DNA from: Pezicula radicicola
Lineage: Eukaryota > Ascomycota > Leotiomycetes > Helotiales > Dermateaceae
Reading direction: 5' to 3'
Assembly: GCA_003008705.1 (NCBI GenBank)
Contig: PDUO01000041.1
Coordinates: forward strand, 66,963 to 130,962
Length of the DNA stretch: 64,000 nt
The notes beneath the pieces are model-generated. The model saw only the letters and a list, made by a program, of their open reading frames with translations, was not told where the DNA came from and searched no databases. Shown here in pieces: positions 45,083 to 56,236 of the stretch. Positions within the stretch are counted from its first letter, which is position 1; each line of letters starts with the position of its first letter. Both the position numbers and the translations under genes were made by a program.

Positions 45083-47494
45083 CTAGGTGCCCACGTGTAT
45101 ATATGGACCCCAGTGCAGCGGACCATCGTCGCCCTCACACTTCGCCGCGTAGTCCAGTATAGCGTCATGCAGCGCTTGCGCCACCTTGAGTCTACTGTAT
45201 TCCCGGTACGATTCTTTCGATATCTTTGTATAGAATGCACTCGCCACACGGCCGGCGGATTCGTCGCTCGCAGACCAGATGGTCCCAATGACATGTCGAT
45301 AACCAAGCACTTGGAAGCAGTTGACGAGATTGATGGCTTCGTCTATGTGCTTACCAAGGGACAGCTCGGCGGTCGAGCACGCGGAAAGATAGGCAATCTC
45401 GGCATGGGGGATTGAGATGCGCTCGATTCTTGACACAGGTAAAATCTCCGTAGCCGTACCACTTTTGAGCATGAGTCCACTCGAGGACGGTAGTTGGGCG
45501 GATATGTATCCATGACAAGCTAGATGGACGATAGATTTGCCCGGCATGGCCTCGAGTACTTTGGCACAGCTTGGCTGAGGTAGAACCTGCAGTTTCTCAC
45601 CGAAGATGGTCCGCAACACAGACTCTTCTGCCTTTACATTGAGAGACTGATGTCCAAGGGTGTCTTCCATTGTGACTAGCAGTACTTTATCACGCAGTGC
45701 TATCGACGGGGTCAACTTCCGGGCATAGGAGAGCGCTTTAAGCGAGGAAACATAAGAGCTGACGGCGCGATAGAGAGTGTTCGCCGTCGATCCTTTGGAA
45801 TGGTCGCCAGCGGCATGAATCGGCGCCAACAACATGAGCCCGTTTGTCACCCACCAGATTCTTCTCAACGCCGTCAGCTCGGTAGCATCCAACACAGGTT
45901 CAACTGCGGTTCGCCAAAGCCACATCAAGATGGATGAGATGTTCTCACGCTTCGCTGCTGGCCTTCGAGGCACGAGATTGCGCTGCCGCTCTCCAAATCC
46001 CGACTCTCGCAGCATCATGACCTTCTTCTCGAGATCGTCATATGTGAGGTCTGGAAGTTTTATATGAAGGATATCCTTGGCCATCACTATGATCGCGTCG
46101 CTCCTGTACCTGGTGACGTTGAACGTTACTATCGGACCCTCAGTGGCCAGGTCCATGCATGCTTGCCGCGAGAGTGGTAATTGGAAGTTTTCAAAGCCCG
46201 CCACCTTTCGAATCTCGCTTTCAGTCTCCCTCAGCTCGTGGTCGATCCGCTCTAATCTTTGAGCATTGGTCATGTCCTTCAATTCTTCAGCCTTAGGTTC
46301 TCGAGTCATGGCTCTCCGCAAGTCGTCCCATTGCCTGGAGAGCTTTGAATTGGTACCCATTAATGCAGCTACATCATCCTTGAGGTTGATCGATAATCCT
46401 GCCATAATGCAGCGACCCTGCTCAAGCGCACTAAGCGCCTCATATGCCGATCTGCCCGCTGATAGGGCCGCGGCTGCAGCAAGACCTGCTATACCAGAGC
46501 CCATAGCGAGCAGATTTTGCTGGTCTGTTGCAGGCATAGCTCGTGTGACAACCTTCGGTAAAAGGTTCACTGCAGGTTCAAGCACCAGATATGCTGTCTC
46601 ATAATCTTCGTCAGCCAGACATGCCTGGCCGGCTTTGAGGCTGGCGTTGACACGGACGACCGGAAGAGCTGACTCTATGCGTGCTGCTAACAGCCAAGAA
46701 GCCTTTGCAGATTGGAAATCTTCCTCCTTGAGTGTCTCCTCCTCATAGAGTTTAGCTTGCATGGCAGCTAGATTGAGCAGTCGATCAGCATGTCGAAAGT
46801 CCTGAGGGTCGCCCGTTTCGACACTATCGGTACCGGCACGAATCGCGCTCTCAAGATATTGGCGCGCTTGAGTTTTGTCTTTGCCTTTGACAGCTCCGTA
46901 CAGTCCATCATAAGTGGCCACCAAGTTTTGTAGCAATGACGGCCGTTGCCTATCACCGGGCTTGACTACGTCCAGAACTTGATTTAAAATGGCAACAGCC
47001 TCTATGCCCGTGGAGACATCCCCAGTTAATCTGACCCGTAAGCCCAACCAGGCACCAAAATTGTCCAGCACATTAATACATTGAATCTTCGTCCATAGCC
47101 AAGGAGCGTCAGGCATTTCGTCGATTATAGCACGAAGCAGCGAGATGGCAGAGTCTAAATTGGTAAGTGAGCCCTCGGGATCCGTTTCCCTGATCTTCTC
47201 AGAGGTATGGTAGAGCACGACGGCTCGATTAGTTGCGATATGTCGACGGTACTGATGGTTGGAGGGCACCGTATCTATGGCCTTCTTGCTGAGTCGCTGA
47301 GCATGCTCCAGGTATTCACTGAGCCTCGTTTGGGTGTAGCGATTGATATACCTTGCCAGCAGACCATTAATGTAATTGGGGTAATCCAATTTCATCGGAT
47401 CGCACGCCTCAACCTCTACTGAGCTGCGCCTGAGCTCTTCATCAAAGTCCGTCCAACGGTTGTTGATCCGAGCCCACTCGCAGCGAGAATTCAT
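45083..47494 (-). CDS. TPR-CHAT caspase-like protease
   Basis: From the first in-frame ATG (47,494) the frame encodes 803 residues without introns. The N-terminal ~450 residues are helical with TPR-like pairs (LDSAISLLRAIIDEMPDAPW, AREYLESAI-type repeats). The C-terminal CHAT domain has the His motif VHLACHG with His at about residue 661, the Cys motif YLSACSTAE with Cys at about 706, and the closing GYRHVIGTIWSASDESAG and HWGPYIHVG. Both catalytic residues are present, so the protease core may be active. CHAT proteases are cytosolic and activated by oligomeric or TPR-controlled partners. The true N-terminus is uncertain: the frame stays open upstream through the small gene at 47,621-48,016, broken only by two TAG codons. 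It may be the C-terminal part of a fusion protein. Confidence 0.85.
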   Translation of the reverse strand: MNSRCEWARINNRWTDFDEELRRSSVEVEACDPMKLDYPNYINGLLARYINRYTQTRLSEYLEHAQRLSKKAIDTVPSNHQYRRHIATNRAVVLYHTSEKIRETDPEGSLTNLDSAISLLRAIIDEMPDAPWLWTKIQCINVLDNFGAWLGLRVRLTGDVSTGIEAVAILNQVLDVVKPGDRQRPSLLQNLVATYDGLYGAVKGKDKTQARQYLESAIRAGTDSVETGDPQDFRHADRLLNLAAMQAKLYEEETLKEEDFQSAKASWLLAARIESALPVVRVNASLKAGQACLADEDYETAYLVLEPAVNLLPKVVTRAMPATDQQNLLAMGSGIAGLAAAAALSAGRSAYEALSALEQGRCIMAGLSINLKDDVAALMGTNSKLSRQWDDLRRAMTREPKAEELKDMTNAQRLERIDHELRETESEIRKVAGFENFQLPLSRQACMDLATEGPIVTFNVTRYRSDAIIVMAKDILHIKLPDLTYDDLEKKVMMLRESGFGERQRNLVPRRPAAKRENISSILMWLWRTAVEPVLDATELTALRRIWWVTNGLMLLAPIHAAGDHSKGSTANTLYRAVSSYVSSLKALSYARKLTPSIALRDKVLLVTMEDTLGHQSLNVKAEESVLRTIFGEKLQVLPQPSCAKVLEAMPGKSIVHLACHGYISAQLPSSSGLMLKSGTATEILPVSRIERISIPHAEIAYLSACSTAELSLGKHIDEAINLVNCFQVLGYRHVIGTIWSASDESAGRVASAFYTKISKESYREYSRLKVAQALHDAILDYAAKCEGDDGPLHWGPYIHVGT

Positions 47495-48016
47495 GCGCAC
47501 TTGCTGCAGGCTCTCGATCTCTAACGGGGGCGATGGCGTAGTTCTTAGTGTCTCCGCTGAGCTTCTCTGGAAGCTGCCGCCGATTCCAGGCGACGCCAGG
47601 CTGGTCCCTCCTTGGGCCTACCCGTGGGCCTCAACAGTGGTTTCCTGCGTCTGGGTCGACTCGTCCATGCCGAAGGTCCCATGAGGCGCAATCTGCATCA
47701 CCACGGGCTCCTTGGCTCCCCCAATAGGCATCTGCCCGCGACCAAAAGCAACTGTGATTTCAACGCTCTTGAACCGACGTCCCTAGGGCATCGAGACGAA
47801 GTGGAAGTCTTGGACGATGAGGACCCCGCGTTTTCCTTCGGGCGTTACGATCCCGTGAAGAACAGCGAAAAGATCTGCTTGGTACATGAGATCGGACGAC
47901 TTGTACTGGTCGCCGTGCTTCCTTTGCAGCTGGTCGCCCTCGTTATCGACCCGGAACCCTACCCCTTCAGGGCCGATGTCATACAGAGGAATCTCGAAGT
48001 GCGTTTTCTCGGACAT
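47495..48016 (-). pseudogene. Small gene upstream of CHAT, possible gasdermin-like effector, with two in-frame stops
   Basis: From ATG 48,016 the frame starts MSEKTHFEIPLYDIGPEGVG and continues with SSDLMYQADLFAVLHGIVTP and GVLIVQDFHFVS, then TAG at 47,783-47,785, a further coding-like part with FKSVEITVAFGRG, and TAG at 47,618-47,620. The frame then runs without another stop into the CHAT ORF. Both TAGs fit CAG-to-TAG or TGG-to-TAG changes. The pattern of a polar N-terminus, a tyrosine-and-leucine strand and an F-H/K-F-V-S strand before F-K-S-A/V resembles, from memory, small fungal gasdermin-like proteins, which form membrane pores after protease cleavage. The gene position next to CHAT and subtilase genes supports this. 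The family call is an inference; the breaks suggest it no longer makes a full product. Confidence 0.4.
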
Positions 48017-48385
48017 GGCGCGCCGCTTTTCACCCGACGAAGAACAAGGGCGGGCTTCAACAGGCTTGGGGGAATGGACAGAGGATAAGAGCGAGGAATT
48101 TATAGACGTGGAATCATGCAGAGTGAATGTGAGGTAATTCCAGCATGGATGATCAGCCCGCGGCAGCCACAACCAGCAGACACCACTCAACCTCCACCCC
48201 ATCTCTTTCCTGGGTCGGACGTACGCTTAATTAAGCTAAGACCAGAGAGATATTGAATGAAAGGTTAGACGACCTCTCCCCGCATCATTCCACTTGCGCA
48301 TATTTGTCCCCCGACGAGTTCGACAGGATCACAGAGGCAGAATTGACCCAGGGCAATTGTATCTCCCTCAGTGTTGAGCGCAACC
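48017..48385. promoter_or_regulatory. Bidirectional intergenic region
   Basis: 369 bases separate the two divergent start codons (48,016 on minus and 48,386 on plus), so the two genes probably shared a promoter region. No binding site can be defended. Confidence 0.5.
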
Positions 48386-50760
48386 ATGACCGGCGATACT
48401 TCTCACAGTCTTGTCCGGACCATCACCAAAAACCCTCTCAGCAGCGGTTCGAAACTCAACGATGAGGCTCGGCGTGGGAGCCTTGGATCCGGCCCTAACC
48501 AACGCTGGTCCACTCCGCTGAGGCCAGAGGCTGATGCGGCTGAGCAAAAGACTGCGGAGGAGGAGAAAATGAAATTGATGGAGATCACACAATCTCATAA
48601 TACCATACTTTTGAACTTCACCAAGTTCGCGCGGGGCCAGCCCGATGGCCGTGTTGATGTTGAGAAATACATGAGTGAGGATGCAGAATTGAACAAGGAG
48701 GCTTCTCGCGAGAACTTGTACAAACAAGGAGAGAACGACTGGACCATTCTTCACCACTTATTGAAAGCTCCCGATTTTTTTAATATAAGGTTGCCTCTCT
48801 TCAAGTGGACGATGAGCAAGCATCGGACACTCTATAAAGCGGGCATAGCCAGCGAGAATTCTATCTTGCACCTGGAGGCGAAAGTGTGCAAGGCCTCGAA
48901 GAAGGAATATCTCAGCACTCTGGTCGGCATGTATCCCTCCCAGCTTGCCGATATTCTCAGAGAGGCCAACGATCAAGGGAAGCTCCTCAATCAGATCATA
49001 CCATTCACTCGAAGCTCGGCTGGCTCTGAGTTCCTGGGTGTCTTCGGTCAAGGGACAGCAGAGCCCGCGCTATTACAGGTACTACACAGAACTTTCTCTT
49101 CCCCTACCGCTATCTAGGACTCATACTAAGGTGCTTATCCTTCAGTGTTCTTGTCGGCGTTGCCCGGACAAGAGAAGAATCCAGAGGGAGGACGAAACAG
49201 GTCAATCCCAGGTCGAAATTTATCCCAACAGAGATATCGGGTGATTTGGTAGCTCTACGTCTTAAGTGGAGGGCGCCAGTTGACGTTCAGACACTATCCA
49301 TAGACGAAAAGGAAGTGAAGCAAGCAGTAAAGGGCAGTGCAGAAAAGCAGCCAGGGATGCACGAAAACAGTGACAACCAGACAGCGCTCCATTTGGCGGC
49401 TGAATATTGCGATGATCCCGAGCAGCAGATCAAACAGTGTCATTTTGTCAAACGGTTGTTTGCATGGTGTCCCGACTCCCTCAAGCACACCGACACATGG
49501 GGACGCTCCGTATCTCCATAGAATTTCCCAGTACGGCGACAAGCCTCCCAAGAAGGACGATATTGCCTTCTTTCTAAAGGGTCAGATCATGCACTTGGGT
49601 GATCGCGATCTGGTGCTAGACCTGCTTTACGGAATGCCAGCTGCGACGTCAGCTTCACGCGGGTCTCAGGCTAGCATTCTAGCTTATTCCAGGCGACAGG
49701 AACGAGAAATTCACTTAGACCTTTGCGAGATCCATATCTCAGCGCCATCTTCATCTAAAACAGACCTGCTCGACTTTATCAAGAGCTTGGACTTTGAGGA
49801 TATCCTCCAGTATGTTCAGATCCCACGACACCCATTCCGCCCCGACGGGACCTCTCGCCAAATCGTCGATGCAGCGGAGATGAAGCCGAGTAAAGAAGGC
49901 ATCGGCCGGCGGGATTTCAAATCCATCTTCGATATTCTCTTCGAGAGGGGCGTGCGGAAGATTGTCAAGCTCATTGCTAATGACGGTGATGCGTGTCTTC
50001 ATCAGGACGAGGTTATTGAGGATCTTGAGAGATTCGAAATCGAAGACTTCCAGTGGAGAAAGATGGATATCTGAAGTATGGTTCTCAGGCATGCAGTAGC
50101 TCATGCTCGGACGCTTCACTTGTTTTGCAGCGGCAACCAGTCGGTGCTTCGGGACTGGTCAAGTTGTGAAGGCCTAAATCAGCTGAGTTTGGTAAGCTTC
50201 AGAGATCAGAAATTTGCGCGCCTCTATCGCTTGCATGCTAAAACGTGGCCCAGCTTAACTCCGTTTACCTTAAGATTTATTGGAGAGTTGAGTCAGAGAA
50301 GACGACAATAGAGTATGCCAAAGAATTCATTCGACGGATGGTCGCTAATTGCCCCCAAGTCCGAACGCTCGAGGTCAGGCTCGAGCCCTTGACGTCCAAA
50401 TATCAGGAAGAGTTCAACCCGAGCTCCCTCGTAACAACGTAAGTTTGCTGCATGGGAGGAAAGACTGCGGCTGCGTCCAGGACCTCCATATGGGCACTTT
50501 TCGGGGCTAACGACGAGTCAACTAGGAATCGGTGGCTTTTGACAATGCAAAATTTCGCCTCCATTTTCGCCAAAGCTGAGGGAGTGTTCCGGCCCAGCTA
50601 GGAAGTTAGAGTAGCTATCCTGGACGACGGCATCGGCTGGTCTTACGCCAATGAGATAAAATGTATCGGGAGATCGTTCAGTCTCCGGAGGATAAGTTAT
50701 AGTCGGAGGAGGCTGGTAAGCTAAAGTCACGTGATAAGAATGGATCACGTGATCGGGCGA
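48386..50760 (+). pseudogene. Ankyrin-subtilase (S8-like) protease gene, frameshifted and 3' truncated
   Basis: From ATG 48,386 the first exon encodes a helical N-terminal region. An intron follows near 49,079-49,145 (GTACTA..CTTCAG), although the phase does not fit perfectly. The next frame carries an ankyrin-like DNQTALHLAAEYCDD. A one-base slip near 49,505 moves it to the frame with APYLHRISQYGDKPP and EIHLDLCEIHISAPSSSKTD. A TGA at 50,072-50,074, likely from CGA, then interrupts; the frame goes on with ARTLHLFCSGNQSVLRDWS, a likely intron at about 50,191-50,255, FIRRMVANCPQVRTLEVRL, and NRWLLTMQNFASIF. At about 50,612 the catalytic-Asp motif VAILDDGIGWS of subtilases appears, after a TAG. 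The His and Ser motifs are missing, so the protease domain is cut off at about 50,760. In other fungi this architecture is an intracellular serine protease. Confidence 0.78.
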
Positions 50761-52060
50761 AGACCCCGGCTAAAACTTTATATTTATAGCTATTAATTTT
50801 AAAAGGTTATAAAGTCTTATTACCTCTCTATTAAACTTCTTGTACTCTTAATAAGTTAACTATTAGGCTTTTCTAATGTTAGAAGTATACCTAGGCTGCA
50901 GTAGTTACTTTTTATAGCATAAGGGCGAAAAATATCTAATTTTAGTAGGTTCATAGGATTGATTCTTACTAATAGCCGGTGTTTGGTTGCTTTTTGCCTG
51001 CGCCTCGTAGGGCTGAACGAATTGTAATTCTCAGCCTTACTCTAGCTAGACGTGAAGGGCATATTCTTAGAATGTAGTTCTTCTAGACGAAGCAGATGTC
51101 TTCCTTCAGCAACGTTTCTGCCGATAATCTCACCCGCATCAAGACGGCAATGGTGGGCGCTGTGCCACGAAAAATTCACGTGCTGTGTGGGCTTCCCCGC
51201 ACTCGCCAAGGACTAGCTGAAAATGAATTTCTGCCTGAGGATTAAGAATTCTAGCACGTTCGGACAGCTCGACTGATTTGGACTCCTTGATTTTGTTATC
51301 TACTTTTAGGCTTTCTCTAGATACCGTATTGTATTAATACAATAAGTCTACCAGTTATCTGACAGGTCGTTAGCGGCATTGTGTAGAGCTATGTGTTTCA
51401 AATTAGTATTACAAATGTCCCCGCCGTCGTCTACAGATGGATTACCGCCCACTCTACTTTGCTTGCTACTAATAGCATTCTGATTTTTACGTTAGTTGCT
51501 CTTACAGGTCCACTCCTTGCAACGATGGGTTTTGGGGCTTTAGGTCTACGCTAATATTTTTCGGAGGTTGGTAAAATTCTACTTATATAGTAAATTATTC
51601 TCTGGTGTACTACCTCTTTGAGTTTGGTTCTCCTACTTCGAGAATAACGCCTTACTAAGCTAAGTGCTGTGTAAACAATATCTATATAGGAAGGATTCCT
51701 TTGTTTCTATCAATAACAAGATAACGAAGATATAACTAAAGAAACCTATGAACAACGAGGCCGGAGAGGAGGAGTTCGAGTCTCTAGTTGAACATAGTCT
51801 CAAAGAGTGAACATAGCTCTAGTGGATTATCTACGATTTCCAGAAGGGATTAAGTCCTAAAGCCGTCGTCACCCGAAAGTTCCCTGCCATTGTCTATGTG
51901 ATCGCGCTCGCCTCTCGATAAAATCGTCATATAAAACAGCAATCAAAATTGTTAAATTCGTCGGCCATCGCACCTAAACATTGCATTTATCTATAAATTC
52001 CACTGAGTGTCAGGTTAACCTAGTGATTGTTAATGTGGAAGGGGCTAAATAAAGCATAGG
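50761..52060. other. Gene-less region, partly AT-rich
   Basis: About 1.3 kb. The break of the subtilase at 50,760 is followed by an AT-rich tract. No coding sequence or ends of a mobile element could be defined. Confidence 0.45.
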
Positions 52061-52169
52061 TTAGTTTCTACACACTACATTGTTTTTACGCACTCCCTAG
52101 TTTCTGCACACCACTTGGTTTCTACAGCCATTTTGGTTTCTACACACTATTTTGTTTCTACGCACTAGT
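52061..52169. repeat. Degenerate ~18 bp tandem repeat
   Basis: Six imperfect copies with the consensus TTGGTTTCTACACACTA. Variation is mostly at the 3' end of each unit. Confidence 0.75.
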
Positions 52170-52831
52170 TGAATTAGATGATCGAGACAGCAAATTTTCA
52201 AGGGTTGTACGAAAAAGTCTACCCCTGTTCTACGAGTCACCGCCATAAGCTAGTAGGGATCTGACTAAGGCGTCGTTGATGGAAGCAGATCATGTAATCA
52301 AGTGCTGGCACAGTATAAGCCAATCAGAGGAGAGAGGCCAGGGCTGCGGCTATTAGGGCTGCTGCTACTGCGGCTGCGGCTGCTGCGGCTGTCAGCCAAG
52401 GTCAGCACACATAGTAGCATCAGCACAGCGACAGACAACACCTCTAGAAAGAATTTCCTGTGCGTTGCAGGCCGTTATTCGTTTGTTTCCGACAAGACAA
52501 ATCAACAGACCGTATGAATATGACAACGTCAGCTGATTTTCGGGACAAAACCTAAGGATCAATTACCGGCACTTTTGGATGCTAAGGAAATGTACCTCGT
52601 ATTACCGGTATTCTAACTCCATATTTAGAATATTATTATTAATTTGTACCTAATGCTAAGCCTTTCGAGAGAGGAAAATGTTCATATATATGCCTACTTC
52701 TGTCTTGAGTTAAACCATCATTCTACAGCAGCAGCAATAACCACATCTCTTTAATCATCTCTTGCTATCATCCTACAACAACAACCCTACCTTAATTAAC
52801 TCAAACTAACAATACAAATACCTTTATCAAA
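52170..52831. promoter_or_regulatory. Upstream region of the secreted repeat protein
   Basis: About 660 bases. A GCTGCGGCTGCT-type triplet run lies at 52,345-52,392. CAACA- and CAATA-rich sequence in the last 100 bases is typical of an unstructured fungal 5' UTR of a highly expressed gene. Confidence 0.45.
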
Positions 52832-53545
52832 ATGCTCTTCACTCTCGCCCTCGCTCTTCCCCTCCTCGCCCTCACTGCCTCTGCGGTTCCAACCCGCCGC
52901 ACTGCAAGCGTTCAAGTCCAATTTGCCAACGATGTCACCGGAGCCAATGGCAACGCTTACATCCCTCTCGACGGGTCTTTAGTCAGCCTCGGACAGGCCT
53001 ATGCCAACACCAACTTGGAAGTTGACGGCACCCTCTTCGTCACCAGCTTACAGTTCACTGCCAACTTCCAAAACGTTGCATGCACAGTCTTCAGGAATGG
53101 CGTTACCGTGGTCGCCAGCATCTCTAACCCAGAGAAAGACTTCGAGAAATTCTCCCAAAAACCACTGAACTGGCAAACCGGCTTTGACATCAGCTGCGCC
53201 GTTGATTCAACCCCCGCTCGCCGCGCTGCCGGCACCGTCCAAGTCCAATTCGCCAACGACGTCACTGGCGCCAACGGCAACGCCCGGATCCCTCTTGACG
53301 GCTCTGCCATCGTCCTTGGAGAGGCCTATGCCAACACCAACTTGGAAGTTGCCGGCACCCTCTTCGTCACCAGCTTCCAGTTCACTGCCGACTTCCAAAA
53401 CGTTGTCTGCGATGTGTTGAAGGATAAGGCTATCAAGGTCGCCCACATTGCCAACCCACAGCAGGACTTCCAGACCTTCTCCCAGAAGCCTTTGAACTGG
53501 CAGACTGGTTTCACCATCAACTGCACTCGTCCTTACTATGCCTAA
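52832..53545 (+). CDS. Secreted protein made of two Kex2-separated tandem repeats
   Basis: 237 residues from ATG 52,832, in a strong fungal context (TCAAAATG). Residues 1-18 form a signal peptide (MLFTLALALPLLALTASA). Two ~107-residue repeats follow, each preceded by a dibasic site: TRR at 21-23 and ARR at 129-131, so Kex2-type processing would release two similar mature proteins. Each repeat runs VQVQFANDVTGANGNA.. to ..SQKPLNWQTGF-I-C, and has two cysteines (four in total), able to form one disulfide each. The two repeats are about 70% identical with no stops. This is an intact member of a small secreted fungal protein family whose function I do not know; it could be an effector, antimicrobial or adhesin-type protein. 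Confidence 0.9.
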   Translation: MLFTLALALPLLALTASAVPTRRTASVQVQFANDVTGANGNAYIPLDGSLVSLGQAYANTNLEVDGTLFVTSLQFTANFQNVACTVFRNGVTVVASISNPEKDFEKFSQKPLNWQTGFDISCAVDSTPARRAAGTVQVQFANDVTGANGNARIPLDGSAIVLGEAYANTNLEVAGTLFVTSFQFTADFQNVVCDVLKDKAIKVAHIANPQQDFQTFSQKPLNWQTGFTINCTRPYYA

Positions 53546-54180
53546 ACTCTCTGAGTTCGATGAACCCACTTGTACGATTGGCGAAGCGGCATAAATTGAA
53601 TTAAGTGAAGTGGGCATTGGTTGAGTAGGGTAGAGGGATGGAACAAGGAGTATGACTCTGCATTGGCGTTTCTTTTCTGGGTTTTTACATTTGATTCCTT
53701 AGATAATGTTCGATAATAGGTATTTATTAGTATTATAGGCTCCTAAAGTAATACTAAACGTACTTTTATTGAATTAAAACACAGAGCTTCTCAACTAAAG
53801 AAATAACTATGACTTATAATAGCGAGAAATAGTGCTCACACCAAAATTCCAAAGTCATCGAGCGCTAAGAAAAGGGTAGGGGAAGGTATAAGCGAGCTCA
53901 AGACGGCCTAGCGACAACTTCTATAAATACGACCATTAAGACGACTTTAGTAGAAGAAAACAAGAGAACAAAGAACACAGCTGCAAGGAGTGACTACTAA
54001 AGAAAGTATACCTAGATCCAAAAGGTCAAGGACAAGTCGGACCGAGGGCAAGGAATAGTGAAAGAATATATATAGAAATTTAAGAAGAGATGTAGGTAAG
54101 AAAACTATAAGGCAGCGGGACCCACCAATATAGGTTTAACATACGCAAGACGACCCGGTTGGAGCGGGGCAGGGGTCAAT
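53546..54180. other. 3' region with decayed coding-like islands
   Basis: Plus-strand islands such as KVKDKSDRGQGIVKEYI and AAGPTNIGLTYARRPGWSGA (about 54,010-54,170) are separated by TAG codons. They look like a RIP-damaged coding stretch that I cannot assign. Confidence 0.3.
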
Positions 54181-56236
54181 CGGTAGACAGGGAGTAATCC
54201 AGATTTCAGTGGTTTAAAGTAAGTATATTCTAGAGATATCAGATAGGTCAGGCGAGTCGGGTCGCGGCGCTGTCGGCTCTTGTGACTCGAACTCCAAGCC
54301 TGAAGCCGGCTTCGTCTGTCCCTGTGTAAGTGGCTCGCCTTTTGGGGGCGATACTAGCGGTGATATTATCCTTGCATTGTCGCCGGGAAGCCCATTGGCT
54401 ATATTTGTGTCGTCTTTGCTGTCAGGAACTGGTGACTGGGGAAACTCTTGCACCGGGACATCGAGAGGCTTAGTCTGCCTCTCAGCCTTGGTCCCATCTA
54501 CAGGTCAATTGTTGCTGGACGGAACAAGCCGCTCCCGTGAGGTAAACGCAACAGACCATAATGAAAGAAATTTCCGTTATTGGTTGCCGGCATGAGAATA
54601 TCCGCCTAGCAGGACCGATAATGCAAGCCACATTCCAGCAATAAGCAAATTTATCGATAATACGTGACGGAAGATGGGTCTTGCGTTGGAACAAGGACTG
54701 ATGGAGATCGGCCGAAACCTGGCGATTGTACCCCTACGCAGCCCGACTGCTGCAAAAATGCAAGAGATCCAGCCAGAATTTGCGAGTTGCTTATTTTGGC
54801 CAATATCGACGAGGAGGCAGACCCGTTTGTGGAAACATACAGCAGCAACAAAGCTGTATTTTCTGTTAGGACTAGCGCGACTTGTTGCCGGAGCAGATGG
54901 CCTAAGCATGCTGAGCAAGAACTCCCCTGTGCTTCATCAACCCGTAGAGTCGGGCGTATGGCGTTGACAACGAGACCGGAATTCTCCATACGACTTCCAC
55001 GCCTGCAGATATCTGTTCCTCAAAACCGACAAAGTCTGCGGGGTTACTTGCACGGCACAGGCTGCACCATGCTCTGGGTGAAAATGGGTGCGGAGAGTGG
55101 GTGCTAGATGCACAAGAGCGTCCGACATTAAGCGCTTTCCGCGGATGCACAGAGTTATACAATGGCTGTGTCGAGGAAGACAATTCTCGCCTTGTTTAGG
55201 AGACTCTCAGGCTTTGATAGGTTGATGTGGTACAGGGACCTGCAAGATAAGGTTTCAGATATCAGAATGACATTTGCAAGTCCTCGAGGCTAATCCATCC
55301 GAAAAGGAGGCTTGAGGCTAAATCACTGCCTCATGCCGGGCCAATCTGAAGCTATTATGAACTGCCGAGTGGTCAAATTCTGCCGAGACTACTATGAAAT
55401 CTGAGTGATATCTCAGCCCGCCACTCACGCTGATGGCGTTTTGTCTGACGAAACATATGTTATGGGCTTTGGGATACATTGACAGAGAAGCCGTGATACC
55501 CTCTTTGGGTTAGATCGTGAGCTTATTGGGTCAATGCGGCTTTCCGATACTACTGTACATAGGAGGGACTGAATGCTTTGGCTGCATTGTGTGATGCGGC
55601 TGCTTCCAAAAAATGCCAGCGAGTCCGAGCCAATGTCCTGCGCAGGCGGACCTGCAAGCGAGACCAGCTTGACCAAGCAAGGCCTAAGCGAGCCCCCCCC
55701 CCCCCGGGCTACTATCTCTTAATACGTTAATGGCTATAGCGGGTTATTTCACTAGTAGGGACGATAAGAGCGGCTATATATTATTTGGTGACGACATTTG
55801 TTTTAGGAATACACTTGTTAACAAAGAGACCTTCTAGATCACCGCTATACTAGATTAGGAATTTTAGTATATTGCCCCGGCTTAGTTCCTAAATTCTCCG
55901 CCCCTGTGGCTGATGCTAAAAGAGCTATAGGAGTGGGATCAAAACGAGGAGGAGGAGTATAAGGTCAAATTGAGATTATACACAAAAATTATAGAGGAAG
56001 AGGAAGAAGCAAGTGGTCAAGATCACTCTTTCTCATGCAGCGTGTTTTCTCACAAGGAACGGGGGGAAAATCAAGATGCGGTGTATTCATCGGGTCGGAT
56101 TGGTCTGGTATAGGCTAAGGCGCGAAGCTCCTACGGAATAGAAGAAAACATTCTGAACTTCCTGCCTATCTATCCACCCCTCCGACATAACTCTCCACCT
56201 CCTCCTTCACAATCCACCACTGCTCCTGCTCACCCC
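54181..56236. other. Gene-poor region
   Basis: About 2 kb. Overlapping short frames on both strands near 54,210-55,180 have no known domain and no consistent splice. A poly-C run sits at about 55,693-55,708. Confidence 0.35.

Noticed and set aside
55693..55708. Poly-C run as a possible functional motif
   Set aside because: Homopolymer length is error-prone and no gene or structure is tied to it.
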